Assembly (NCBI GenBank): GCA_022340545.1
Contig: JAJDNV010000193.1
Span: 1 to 50,981 of the forward strand
Origin: Acidobacteriota bacterium
GTDB taxonomy: Bacteria > Acidobacteriota > Vicinamibacteria > Fen-336
Direction: 5' to 3'
DNA length: 50,981 bases
Part shown: positions 8,078 to 15,965 of the stretch, one piece after another
Position numbering within the stretch: position 1 is the first letter of the stretch
Layout of the letters: the number at the start of each line of letters is the position of its first letter
Position numbers and translations under genes: made by a program
The notes under the pieces: generated by a model
The model's input: the letters and a program-made list of their open reading frames with translations, nothing else
Database searches by the model: none
Told to the model about the DNA's origin: nothing

Positions 8078-8102
8078 GACACCCCCGAAGCCGGGAAGTG
8101 TC
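8078..8102 (-). other. Hairpin immediately upstream of the ECF sigma start codon
   Basis: In the mRNA sense GACAC, then CCCG, a GCTT loop, CGGG and GTGTC form a 9-bp interrupted stem that ends 2 bases before the ATG. It occupies the place where a ribosome-binding site should be and could limit translation (inference). Confidence 0.4.
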
Positions 8103-8290
8103 ACCCCCGCCTTGCCGGACGACGCGAGCGACTCGAGTGCACCGATTGACTCTTTTGGGCCGATTGAGGGGGTGCCGGGGGGCCCGCGTCTGCTCTTCAC
8201 TCTCGAGGCCTCCGAACCAGAACGAGGTTACACGCTCGATGTCGTTTCGTGGCACTGAATCCGCCGCCATGGCGGCCTCCCGGCGCCCAA

Positions 8291-8299
8291 TGCTAGACT
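8291..8299 (+). promoter_or_regulatory. Extended -10 promoter of hisS
   Basis: TGCTAGACT contains the TGn extension and hexamer TAGACT (8294-8299). The predicted start near 8306 gives a leader of about 38 bases that includes the AAGGGGAG ribosome-binding site of hisS. Confidence 0.5.
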
Positions 8300-8343
8300 C
8301 CCCCTTTTCGGAGAGGCTCAGCGATGGAGACGAAGGGGAGCCG

Positions 8344-9597
8344 GTGAAGATCCAGGCGGTCCGCGGCACGCGCGACATTCTCCCCGACGAGATCCCCACG
8401 TGGCAGGTCCTGGAGGAGGCCGCGCAGCGGCTTCTCGGACGGTACGGCTACCGGGAGATCCGGACGCCGGCCTTCGAGGAGACCGAGCTGTTCGCCCGCG
8501 GCATCGGGGCCGAGACCGACATCGTCTCGAAAGAGATGTACACCTTCGACGACCGCGACGGCTCCTCGCTGACGCTTCGGCCGGAGGCCACCGCCGGGAT
8601 CGTCCGGGCGGTCATCGAGCACAACCTGATGAACACCGACCCCGCGCTGAAGGTCTACGGGCTCGGACCGATGTTCCGCCGGGAGCGCCCGCAGAAAGGA
8701 CGCTACCGGCAATTCCACCAGCTGGACGTGGAGGCCTTCGGCTTCACGAGCCCCACGATCGACGCCGAGATCGTCGAGCTCGCGATCGCCTACCTCGAGG
8801 CCTGTGGCGTGGAGCAGCACGAGCTGATCCTGAACTCGGTCGGGGACGGCCGCTGCCGGCCGGGTTACGTGGAGGTCCTCCGCAAGGCGCTGCGGGAGCG
8901 GGCCTCGGAGATGTGCGGGGACTGCCAGCGCCGGATCGAGACGAACCCTCTGCGCGTCCTCGACTGCAAGGTCCCGGCCGACCAGGCGATCGTCGACCAG
9001 CTGCCGCGGTTCGTCGATCACCTCTGCCCCGAGTGCCGCGACCACTTCGGCGAGGTGCGGCGACAGCTCGAGGTGCTGGGGATAGCGTACCGTCTGAACC
9101 ACCGCCTCGTTCGGGGGCTCGACTACTACGTGCGCACGACCTTCGAGGTCCTGAGTGGAGAGCTCGGGGCGCAGAACAGCGTCCTCGGCGGGGGGCGCTA
9201 CGACGGGCTCGTCCGCGATCTCGGTGGCCCCGACGTGGCCGGCACCGGCTTCGCGGTGGGCCTCGAGCGGCTCGCCCTCCTGCTCCCCCCCGGCGAGGGC
9301 CAGAGCCGGTGCGACGTCTTCCTCGCCCCCCTGGCCGGGGCGGCGCTCGACCCGGCCCTCCTCCTGCAACGGGACCTGAGGCGGGCCGGGGTGAGGACGA
9401 TGCTCGACCCCGAGGGCCGCAGCTTCAAGTCGCGGATGAAGCAGGCGGACAAGCTCGGGGCCCGCCTCGTGGCGATCCTCGGGGAGGATGAGATGAAACG
9501 CGGGGTGTGGACGGTGCGGGACATGGCTCGCTCGGAGCAGGAGGACGTGCCGGAGGGGCAGATCCTCGACCACCTCAAGGAGAAGACGAATGGCTGA
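8344..9597 (+). CDS. hisS: Histidyl-tRNA synthetase
   Basis: 417 residues, usual length for the bacterial enzyme, which charges tRNA-His. It opens with the conserved IQAVRGTRDILPDE. Class II motif 2 is the FRRERPQKGRYRQFHQ region, the histidine-A signature is LVRGLDYYVRTTFEV, and motif 3 is GTGFAVGLERL. The C-terminal anticodon-binding domain covers about residues 325-410. The GTG at 8344-8346 is chosen because AAGGGGAG precedes it by about 5 bases and the family's N-terminal motif begins right after; an ATG at 8291 would add 18 unrelated residues. It overlaps aspS by 8 bp, the common hisS-aspS pairing. Confidence 0.97.
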   Translation: MKIQAVRGTRDILPDEIPTWQVLEEAAQRLLGRYGYREIRTPAFEETELFARGIGAETDIVSKEMYTFDDRDGSSLTLRPEATAGIVRAVIEHNLMNTDPALKVYGLGPMFRRERPQKGRYRQFHQLDVEAFGFTSPTIDAEIVELAIAYLEACGVEQHELILNSVGDGRCRPGYVEVLRKALRERASEMCGDCQRRIETNPLRVLDCKVPADQAIVDQLPRFVDHLCPECRDHFGEVRRQLEVLGIAYRLNHRLVRGLDYYVRTTFEVLSGELGAQNSVLGGGRYDGLVRDLGGPDVAGTGFAVGLERLALLLPPGEGQSRCDVFLAPLAGAALDPALLLQRDLRRAGVRTMLDPEGRSFKSRMKQADKLGARLVAILGEDEMKRGVWTVRDMARSEQEDVPEGQILDHLKEKTNG

Positions 9598-11392
9598 GAG
9601 CCTGGGCGATCTGGTCCGCACGCACTACTGCGGGGAGCTGCGACCCGAGCACGTGGGCCAGACGGTGACGCTCATGGGATGGGCGGCGACCCGCCGTGAC
9701 CTGGGCGGAGTCATCTTCATCGACCTGCGCGACCGCGAGGGGATCTGCCAGGTGGTGGCGCGGCCCGAGGTCTCGCAGACCGCGCACGACGCGGCCGACG
9801 ACGTGCGAACGGAGTACGTCCTGGCGGTGGTGGGGGAGGTCGCGAAGCGCTCCGAAGACACCGTGAACCCGGCCCTCCCGACCGGCGCGGTGGAGGTCGA
9901 GGTGAAGGAGATCCGCGTCCTCAACGAGGCGCGGACGCCGGTCTTCCCGATCGAGGACGACGTCGACACCAGCGAGGAGATCCGCCTGAAGTATCGCTAC
10001 CTGGACCTCCGTCGGCCGAAGATGCTGGAGAACATGCGGCTCCGGCACCGGGTCACGATGGAGATCCGGCGTCACATGGACGAGCAGGGCTTCCTCGACG
10101 TCGAGACCCCAATCCTGGCGAAGTCGACGCCGGAAGGCGCGCGCGACTACCTCGTCCCCTCCCGGGTCCACCACGGCAGCTTCTACGCGCTGCCCCAATC
10201 ACCGCAGCTGTTCAAGCAGCTCCTGATGATCTCGGGCTTCGACAAGTACTACCAGATCCCCCGCTGCTTCCGCGACGAGGACCTGCGGGCGGACCGCCAG
10301 CCGGAGTTCACCCAGGTCGACGTCGAGGTCTCCTTCGCCCGGGAGGAGACGATCTACGACCTCATGGAGCCTCTCTTCCAGCGCCTCGTCCGGCTCCTCG
10401 GGGTGGAGGTGACGCGTCCCTTCCCTCGGATGGAGTACTCCGAGGCCATGGAGCGGTACGGCACGGACAAGCCCGACCTTCGCTTCGGGATGCCCATCAC
10501 CGACGTCAGCGATGAGATGGCAACGCTCGGGCTTCTCACCTTCCCCGACCTCATCAAGGACGGGGCCCGGGCGCGGGCCTTTGCCCTGCCGGCCTCCGGG
10601 GGTGTCTCCGGCATGCGTCTGCGGAAGATCAACGAAGAGGTGTGGCTGGGCCGCATCCTGCCGGACGCCCGGGCCAGCAAGCGGAACCTCTTCACGCTGA
10701 AGGCCACCGAAGAGGCCGTCGCCGGCCTCGGGAAGAAGGGTGCCAGCGAGGACGTGGCCCGGCGGATGCTCGAGAAGGCCGGGGCGGAGAAGGACGACGT
10801 CCTCCTCGTCGGTGTCGACCAGCCGGAGCCGGTGGCGATGGCCATGGGCATCCTGCGCCTGGCCATGGGGCGGGAGCTGAAGCTGATTGACGAGAAGGCC
10901 TATCGCTTCCTCTGGGTGACCGGCTTCCCGCTGGTCGAGTTCGACAAGAACGAGAAGCGGTGGGCCAGCCTGCACCACCCATTCACGTCCCCGGTGCCGG
11001 AGGACCTCCCACTCCTGGACTCCGACCCCGGGAAGGCCCGGGCCCGCGCCTACGACCTGGTGCTCAACGGGACCGAGATCGGGGGGGGAAGTATCCGAAT
11101 CCACGACTCGGCGCTGCAGGCCCGGATCTTCAAGCTGCTCTCCATCTCGGACCAGGAGGCACGGAACCGCTTCGGGTTCTTCCTGGACGCGCTCCAGCAC
11201 GGAACCCCGCCACACGGTGGGATCGCCCTGGGCCTGGACCGGATCGTGTCGATCCTCGCCGGCGAGGATTCGATCCGGGAGGTCATCGCCTTCCCGAAGA
11301 CCGCGAGCGCGACCGACCTGATGACCGAGGCGCCGTCGACAGTGAGCGACGCGCAGCTCGGCGACCTGGGCATCATGGCGGTCCGGAAGTAG
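9590..11392 (+). CDS. aspS: Aspartyl-tRNA synthetase
   Basis: 600 residues, the bacterial type with an inserted GAD domain (about 290-410). The N-terminal OB-fold anticodon-binding domain contains MGWAATRRDLGGVIFIDLRDREG. Motif 2 is PRCFRDEDLRADRQPEFTQ, with GTEIGGGSIRIHD in the active site, and motif 3 is ALGLDRIVSILAG. The Leu in RRDLGG is the residue seen in discriminating enzymes, where non-discriminating ones often have His, so charging of tRNA-Asp alone is likely (tentative). The start overlaps the hisS stop by 8 bp, implying translational coupling. Confidence 0.97.
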   Translation: MAESLGDLVRTHYCGELRPEHVGQTVTLMGWAATRRDLGGVIFIDLRDREGICQVVARPEVSQTAHDAADDVRTEYVLAVVGEVAKRSEDTVNPALPTGAVEVEVKEIRVLNEARTPVFPIEDDVDTSEEIRLKYRYLDLRRPKMLENMRLRHRVTMEIRRHMDEQGFLDVETPILAKSTPEGARDYLVPSRVHHGSFYALPQSPQLFKQLLMISGFDKYYQIPRCFRDEDLRADRQPEFTQVDVEVSFAREETIYDLMEPLFQRLVRLLGVEVTRPFPRMEYSEAMERYGTDKPDLRFGMPITDVSDEMATLGLLTFPDLIKDGARARAFALPASGGVSGMRLRKINEEVWLGRILPDARASKRNLFTLKATEEAVAGLGKKGASEDVARRMLEKAGAEKDDVLLVGVDQPEPVAMAMGILRLAMGRELKLIDEKAYRFLWVTGFPLVEFDKNEKRWASLHHPFTSPVPEDLPLLDSDPGKARARAYDLVLNGTEIGGGSIRIHDSALQARIFKLLSISDQEARNRFGFFLDALQHGTPPHGGIALGLDRIVSILAGEDSIREVIAFPKTASATDLMTEAPSTVSDAQLGDLGIMAVRK

Positions 11393-11404
11393 CCCCGGCC
11401 GCTG

Positions 11405-11413
11405 TGCTAAGCT
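11405..11413 (+). promoter_or_regulatory. Extended -10 promoter before phoH
   Basis: TGCTAAGCT (hexamer TAAGCT at 11408-11413) lies 12 bases after the aspS stop. The predicted transcription start near 11420 coincides with a short reading frame beginning at 11422, ahead of phoH. Confidence 0.4.
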
Positions 11414-11421
11414 TCCCCCTG

Positions 11422-11475
11422 ATGGCGAAGGACCCGCCAAGAGGCCGCTCGAACGCCCTCCCCACCCGTCCATGA
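11422..11475 (+). CDS. Possible 17-codon leader peptide overlapping phoH
   Basis: ATG at 11422 opens a frame encoding MAKDPPRGRSNALPTRP, which stops at TGA 11473-11475. That stop overlaps the phoH ATG (11472) as ATGA. The start sits about 9 bases after the -10 element, so it would be nearly leaderless. phoH itself has no Shine-Dalgarno sequence, so reading this peptide could deliver ribosomes to phoH. Expression is inference; I do not recognise the peptide. Confidence 0.3.
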   Translation: MAKDPPRGRSNALPTRP

Positions 11476-12428
11476 CCCGCGTCTCCGTACCGGAACGGGG
11501 GGTCGAGTCCCTTTTCGGGACGCACGACGAGAACCTGCGCCTGCTCGAGAAGCGGTTCAAGGTCCGCATAAGGGGCCACGGCAACGAGCTGTCGATCGAG
11601 GGCGAGGAGCGGGGGATGGTCCTCGCCCGCCGGGCCCTCGAGCAGCTGAGCGCTCTCATGAAGGAGGGCTACTCGGTGGGCGCGGGCGACGTGCGGCTGG
11701 CCGCCGACCTGCTGAGCCAGGACGGCGAGGCCCGGCTGAAGGACTACCTGCTCAAGTCTGCCGTCCGTAGCGGCAAGAAGGTCGTCGTGCCGCGCAGCCT
11801 CAACCAGCGGCGTTACCTCGAGCAGATCCAGTCCCACGACATGGTCTTCGGGATCGGACCGGCCGGCACCGGCAAGACCTATCTCGCCGTGGCCCAGGCC
11901 ATCGCCTACCTCCTGAACCGCGAGGTCAGCCGCGTCATCCTCGCCCGGCCCGCGGTCGAGGCCGGGGAGAAGCTCGGCTTCCTGCCCGGCGACCTGCAGC
12001 AGAAGGTGGATCCGTATCTTCGGCCTCTTTACGACTCCCTTTACGACCTCCTGGAGCTCGAGAAGGTCGAGCGTCTCTTCGAGCGCAACCAGATCGAGGT
12101 CGCCCCCATCGCCTTCATGCGCGGCCGCACCCTCTCGGAGGCGTTCGTCATCATCGACGAGGCCCAGAACACGACCACCGAGCAGATGAAGATGGTCCTG
12201 ACCCGCGTCGGCCCCGGGTCGAAGGCGGTGGTGACCGGTGACATCACGCAGATCGACCTGCCGTCCGGACGTGTGTCGGGACTCGTCGAGGCGATCTCGG
12301 TCCTCTCCGGGGTGAAGGGGATCGCCTTCCAGTACTTCGACGAGAAGGACGTGGTGCGACACCGCCTCGTCCAATCGATCATCCGGGCCTACGAAGCCTG
12401 GAGCGGCGAGAAGCCGCCCGAGCAGTAG
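11472..12428 (+). CDS. phoH: PhoH-like ATPase (YbeZ type)
   Basis: 318 residues. An N-terminal KH-like region (about 15-75) precedes a P-loop ATPase domain with Walker A GPAGTGKTYLA (about 130-140), ARPAVEAGEKLGFLPGDLQQK and Walker B FVIIDEAQNTT. The family acts with YbeY in RNA and ribosome metabolism, and the next gene is ybeY. The ATG at 11472 matches the usual family N-terminus (SVPERGVESLFGTHDENLRL) but lacks a ribosome-binding site, and the upstream CCACCC is unsuited to one. Translation may depend on the overlapping 17-codon frame. It heads the phoH-ybeY-corC-era cluster widely conserved in bacteria. Confidence 0.93.
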   Translation: MTRVSVPERGVESLFGTHDENLRLLEKRFKVRIRGHGNELSIEGEERGMVLARRALEQLSALMKEGYSVGAGDVRLAADLLSQDGEARLKDYLLKSAVRSGKKVVVPRSLNQRRYLEQIQSHDMVFGIGPAGTGKTYLAVAQAIAYLLNREVSRVILARPAVEAGEKLGFLPGDLQQKVDPYLRPLYDSLYDLLELEKVERLFERNQIEVAPIAFMRGRTLSEAFVIIDEAQNTTTEQMKMVLTRVGPGSKAVVTGDITQIDLPSGRVSGLVEAISVLSGVKGIAFQYFDEKDVVRHRLVQSIIRAYEAWSGEKPPEQ

Positions 12429-12432
12429 GAGC

Positions 12433-12864
12433 GTGGCCCCCTCTCCCGAGCTGGCGGTGGTCATCCTGAATCGGCAGCGGCGTCAGCGGATCGACGCCCC
12501 ACGCCTGCGACGTGTGCTCCGGGGGGCGGGGAAGACGCTCGGCGTGGGCGGCGAGGTCTCGGTCGTCCTGGCCGGCGATCGGCTGCTGCGGCGCCTCAAC
12601 CGCGACTTCCGGGGCAAGGACCGGCCGACCGATGTCCTGTCTTTCCCGGGGGCGGGGGGAGACGAGGGGCTGGGTGACGTCGTGATCAGCGTCCCGACGG
12701 CGGCGCGAAACGCCCGCCGGCTGGGTCACAGCGTGCCGCGGGAGCTGGACATCCTGACGCTGCACGGCTTCCTGCACGTCCTCGGGTACGACCACGAGAC
12801 CGACGACGGTACGATGGAGCGCCTGGAGCGGCGCCTGCGCGGCCAGCTCCGGAGTGGGGCATGA
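12433..12864 (+). CDS. ybeY: Endoribonuclease YbeY (rRNA maturation factor)
   Basis: 143 residues, normal size for this zinc-dependent endoribonuclease used in 16S rRNA 3'-end processing and ribosome quality control. The zinc site is HGFLHVLGYDH with His111, His115 and His121. The upstream RPTDVLSFPG block is also typical. GTG at 12433 follows the phoH stop by 4 bp, and GGAG lies just before it, closer than ideal; later in-frame GTG codons at 12457/12460 are alternatives. The stop overlaps the corC-like start as ATGA. Confidence 0.93.
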   Translation: MAPSPELAVVILNRQRRQRIDAPRLRRVLRGAGKTLGVGGEVSVVLAGDRLLRRLNRDFRGKDRPTDVLSFPGAGGDEGLGDVVISVPTAARNARRLGHSVPRELDILTLHGFLHVLGYDHETDDGTMERLERRLRGQLRSGA

Positions 12865-14081
12865 TCTGGCTCGATCTCCTCGTCGTTCTCCTCCTCGCCG
12901 GGCTGTCGATCTTCCTGGCCTCGGTGGAGGCCTCCTTCCACCTGCTCAAGCGGCGGCGCCTGGCTCAGGTCACCCACCACGACGAGGCCATGGGAGAGCT
13001 GGCCTCCTCCTACCTGGAGGACCCCCTGAGCCTGCTGATGCCCGTCCAGATCGGCACCTACACCGCCCACATCGGCATGACCGTGATCATCACCTCGCTC
13101 CTCTACGACGTGGTGGCCCACTGGGCGATGCTCGCCGCGCTCGCCGCGATGATGGCCTACCTGCTGCTCTTCCGGGTGAACGTCCCCTACATCCTGGTGC
13201 ATGAGGACCCGGAGCGGGCGTTCCTCCGCTTGCTGCCCGCGTTCCACGTCTGGGCCCGCGCGCTCGCACCCGTGGTCGGCCGGCTGCGGCGCCGAGCCGG
13301 CCCGGAGGCGGACGACGATGAGGAGGCGGGACCGCCGACGATGCCCGAGCTCCCGCCCCCGCCGGTGCAGGAGGCCGACGAGCACCGACTGGCCCAGGCC
13401 CTCGGGCGCTACTCCGAGACCCTGGTCCGCGAGGTCATGACCCCGCGTCCCGACGTCGTGGCCATCTCCGCCGCGGCCGCGGTGGCCGACCTCCGCCAGG
13501 TCATGCGCGACACGAAGTACAGCCGAATCCCGGTGTACGGAGAGAACCTGGACGACATCCAGGGCCTCGTCGACGTGCGCGACCTCCTCGACCACGAGGG
13601 GGCGGCGAGCGCCCCGGTGGGCGGGCTCACCCGCCCCGCGCAGCTCGTCCCGGAGACGAAGCACATCGCCGAGCTGCTGCGAGAGATGCAGGCCCGGCGC
13701 TTCACCTTCGCGGTGGCGATCGACGAGTACGGGGCCACGGCGGGAATCGTGTCCGTGGAGGACATCGTCGAGGAGCTGGTGGGCGAGATCCAGGACGAGT
13801 TCGACGTCGAGCAGGCCCCGCTCCTGGTCGGGGCCGACGGCTCCGTCCTCGTCGACTGCCGGGTGGGGGTGGAGAAGCTCGAGGAGGCGCTGGAGGCCGA
13901 GCTGTCCGTGGAGGAGGGAATCGAGACCGTGGGCGGCCTCGTCACGTCGATCTTCGGTCGCATTCCCCGGGTCGGGGAGCGCACGAGCTATCGGGGCTTC
14001 GAGGTGGAGGTTCTGGACGCCGAGGAGAAGCGCGTCAACCGCGCGCGCTTCCGGCGTATCCCCGTGCCGGATCCGGCATGA
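12861..14081 (+). CDS. CNNM/CorC (hemolysin C) family CBS-domain membrane protein
   Basis: 406 residues. An N-terminal CNNM-like membrane region (1-130) has three to four helices, beginning MIWLDLLVVLLLAGLSIFLASVEASF. A Pro/Glu-rich linker (about 145-175) follows. Two CBS repeats lie at about 190-310, introduced by VREVMTPRPDVVAI, with FAVAIDEYGATAGIVSVEDIVEEL at the end of the pair. The CorC/HlyC transporter-associated domain (about 320-400) contains ETVGGLVTSIFGRIP. The family is tied to magnesium/cobalt efflux or tolerance. The ATG overlaps the ybeY stop and the stop overlaps the era start (both ATGA), as in many phoH-ybeY-corC-era operons. Confidence 0.92.
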   Translation: MIWLDLLVVLLLAGLSIFLASVEASFHLLKRRRLAQVTHHDEAMGELASSYLEDPLSLLMPVQIGTYTAHIGMTVIITSLLYDVVAHWAMLAALAAMMAYLLLFRVNVPYILVHEDPERAFLRLLPAFHVWARALAPVVGRLRRRAGPEADDDEEAGPPTMPELPPPPVQEADEHRLAQALGRYSETLVREVMTPRPDVVAISAAAAVADLRQVMRDTKYSRIPVYGENLDDIQGLVDVRDLLDHEGAASAPVGGLTRPAQLVPETKHIAELLREMQARRFTFAVAIDEYGATAGIVSVEDIVEELVGEIQDEFDVEQAPLLVGADGSVLVDCRVGVEKLEEALEAELSVEEGIETVGGLVTSIFGRIPRVGERTSYRGFEVEVLDAEEKRVNRARFRRIPVPDPA

Positions 14082-14992
14082 CGGAGGAAGGCTCCGACGC
14101 CGCCGAGCCGTTCCGCGCGGGCTTCGTCACCGTCGTCGGCCGCCCCAACGTGGGGAAATCCACCCTGGTCAACCGGCTCGTGGGTCAGAAGGTCGCCATC
14201 GTCTCCAACAAGCCCCAGACGACGCGCAACCGCATCCTGGCCGTTGTCGCCCGCCCCGGGGCGCAGCTCGTGCTCTTCGACACCCCCGGAATCCACAAGC
14301 CGATGCACGAGATGAACCGGCGCATGGTCGAGACCGCGGTTCGAAGCGTCGGCCAGGGGGACATCGTTCTCTGGCTCGTGGAGGTCGGGGAGCCCCCGGG
14401 GGCCGGCGACCGCTTCGTCCGCGACACGCTGGCGAAGGCCGGTCGCCCGGTGATCCTCGCCTTGAACAAGATCGACCGGGTGTCGCGGCCCAAGATACTG
14501 CCCGCCATCGACGCCTACCGTGGGCTCCTCGACTTCACCGAGGTCGTCCCCATCTCGGCCCTCAAGGGCGACAACGTCGATCGGCTCGAGACGGTGTTGC
14601 TCGAGCACCTGCCGGAAGGGCCGGCCCTCTACCCGGACGACTACCTGACCGACCAGCCCGAGCGCTTCTTCGTGGCCGAGATGGTGCGCGAGCGCATCCT
14701 TCACCACACCCGCCAGGAGATCCCGTACGCCTCCGGGGTCGTCATCGAGTCGTTCAAGGAGGAAGAAGGCCTCGTACGCATCCACGCCGTCGTGTTCGTG
14801 GAGCGCGACAGCCAGAAGGGCATCCTGATTGGCCGCGGTGGCTCGATGCTCAAGGCCATCGGGAGCGAGGCCCGGAGGCAGATCGAGGAGTTCCTCGGGA
14901 CCCGGGTCTACCTCGGGCTGTTCGTGAAGGTGCGCTCCGGCTGGCGCGAGAGCGAGCAGATCCTCGCCGAGATGGGCCTCGAGAAGAGATAG
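14078..14992 (+). CDS. era: GTPase Era, 16S rRNA-binding
   Basis: 304 residues. The G1 loop GRPNVGKST (21-29), switch region NKPQTTRN, G3 DTPG, G4 NKID and G5 SALKG mark a GTPase. The C-terminal KH domain includes GILIGRGGSMLKAIG and ends with the family's VRSGWRESE. Era assists assembly of the 30S subunit by binding the 3' end of 16S rRNA, which fits the upstream ybeY. ATGA overlap with the preceding gene. Repeat copy C begins 3 bases after the stop. Confidence 0.97.
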   Translation: MTEEGSDAAEPFRAGFVTVVGRPNVGKSTLVNRLVGQKVAIVSNKPQTTRNRILAVVARPGAQLVLFDTPGIHKPMHEMNRRMVETAVRSVGQGDIVLWLVEVGEPPGAGDRFVRDTLAKAGRPVILALNKIDRVSRPKILPAIDAYRGLLDFTEVVPISALKGDNVDRLETVLLEHLPEGPALYPDDYLTDQPERFFVAEMVRERILHHTRQEIPYASGVVIESFKEEEGLVRIHAVVFVERDSQKGILIGRGGSMLKAIGSEARRQIEEFLGTRVYLGLFVKVRSGWRESEQILAEMGLEKR

Positions 14993-14994
14993 AC

Positions 14995-15126
14995 GCGGCT
15001 GGCCGCCAGGCCTCTTGCACCCGCGTGTCCCTTCCTTGGGGACACGCGGGTGTTCGTGGCCTATCTCAGGCATTTCCCTCCCCCAACGTGGGGAGGGATA
15101 GGGTGGGGGGTCATTGAGTAATTCAG
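14995..15126 (+). repeat. Dispersed two-hairpin repeat, copy C (most complete)
   Basis: Hairpin 1 is a 12-bp perfect stem, CCCGCGTGTCCC (15020-15031) with GGGACACGCGGG (15039-15050). Hairpin 2 is CCCTCCCC (15076-15083) with GGGGAGGG (15090-15097), then a G-rich tail to GGGGGGTCATTGAG. It fills most of the 167-bp gap between the convergent era and outer-membrane-protein genes. No gene is seen in the gap. Confidence 0.75.
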
Positions 15127-15159
15127 GCCCCCGGCGCTCGGGCGCGTCAGTGCCTGGGG

Positions 15160-15927
15160 CTATTGGGGTTCCGACGGGGGCTCCGAGTCCGACGGCTGGT
15201 CGCCCGACTCGGTGTCCGGTTCGGGCTCGGATTCGGAGGTCTCCTCGTCCGACTCCGTCTCCGACTCGGCGTCCTTCGCGTCCTTCTTTCCGCCGAAGGC
15301 GATGACGAGCTTGCCGACGACGCTCCAGCCCCCGACGTTGTCCTCGCCGTAGACCTTTGAGACGCCGGCGACGCCCACCGCGCTCGGCACCGTGGACCAA
15401 CCTACCTCCGTTCCGAAGCGGAAGCGGCCGCGCCCGATCTCGGCCCCGCCCGCCACGTGGAAGCCGGCCTTGGATGTGCTCTCCTCGTAGGCAAGGCCGG
15501 CGACGTCGCTCTCCTCGCGGAAGAGGTTGATGCTGCCCCCGAGGCCGGCGTAGGGGACGATCAGGTGTCCCTGGCGGAAGCGATACCCGACGGTGGCGAA
15601 GATGGGGGTGATCCGCATCGACAGAGGAAAGCCGAGCCGAGCCACCGGGTCGCCGCGCCCGGCGACGAAGACGCGCTCGCCTTCCTTCGAAAACGTCCGC
15701 ACCCCCGCGGTCACGTACACCCCGAGATCGAAGGAAAAGCGTGCGGCTCCGCCCCAGGTGAGCCCGCCGGAGGTACCAAAGACCGCGTCGGCTGACTCCG
15801 AAGCGGTCAGGCCGAAGTAGCCGGCCTGCACCTGCGCGGCCAGCTCGCCCGCGGGCGAAGGTGCGGCCGAGAGACCCAGCGCGGCGAGCGCGACGAGGGC
15901 AAGGCGCAGGTGGCTCCGGGAGATCAT
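15160..15927 (-). CDS. Outer-membrane beta-barrel protein with acidic C-terminal tail
   Basis: 255 residues. A signal peptide (about 1-26, RLALVALAALGLSAAPSPAG) is followed by alternating strands typical of an 8-stranded barrel (AAQVQAGYFGLTAS, ARFSFDLGVYVTAGVRTF, PIFATVGYRFRQG, LIVPYAGLGGSINLF, GFHVAGGAEIGRGRFRFG, GGWSVVGKLVIAFG). The last 50 residues are almost only Glu/Asp/Ser/Pro, an unusual extension that may face the surface or bind cations. ATG at 15927 is preceded by GAGAGGAG; a GTG at 15966 would overlap the protease stop and add 13 residues with no signal character. It is the last gene of the CPBP-subtilisin group. No specific family is recognised. Confidence 0.75.
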   Translation of the reverse strand: MISRSHLRLALVALAALGLSAAPSPAGELAAQVQAGYFGLTASESADAVFGTSGGLTWGGAARFSFDLGVYVTAGVRTFSKEGERVFVAGRGDPVARLGFPLSMRITPIFATVGYRFRQGHLIVPYAGLGGSINLFREESDVAGLAYEESTSKAGFHVAGGAEIGRGRFRFGTEVGWSTVPSAVGVAGVSKVYGEDNVGGWSVVGKLVIAFGGKKDAKDAESETESDEETSESEPEPDTESGDQPSDSEPPSEPQ

Positions 15928-15965
15928 CCGGGGGCTCCTCTCGGGTCCAGACGATTCGAGCGGCA

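Noticed and set aside
8225-8232. TGTAACCT on the minus strand as an ECF-type -35 box for autoregulation of the sigma operon.
   Set aside because: It lies 150 bases from the start codon and no matching -10 box stands out, so I could not support it as a promoter.
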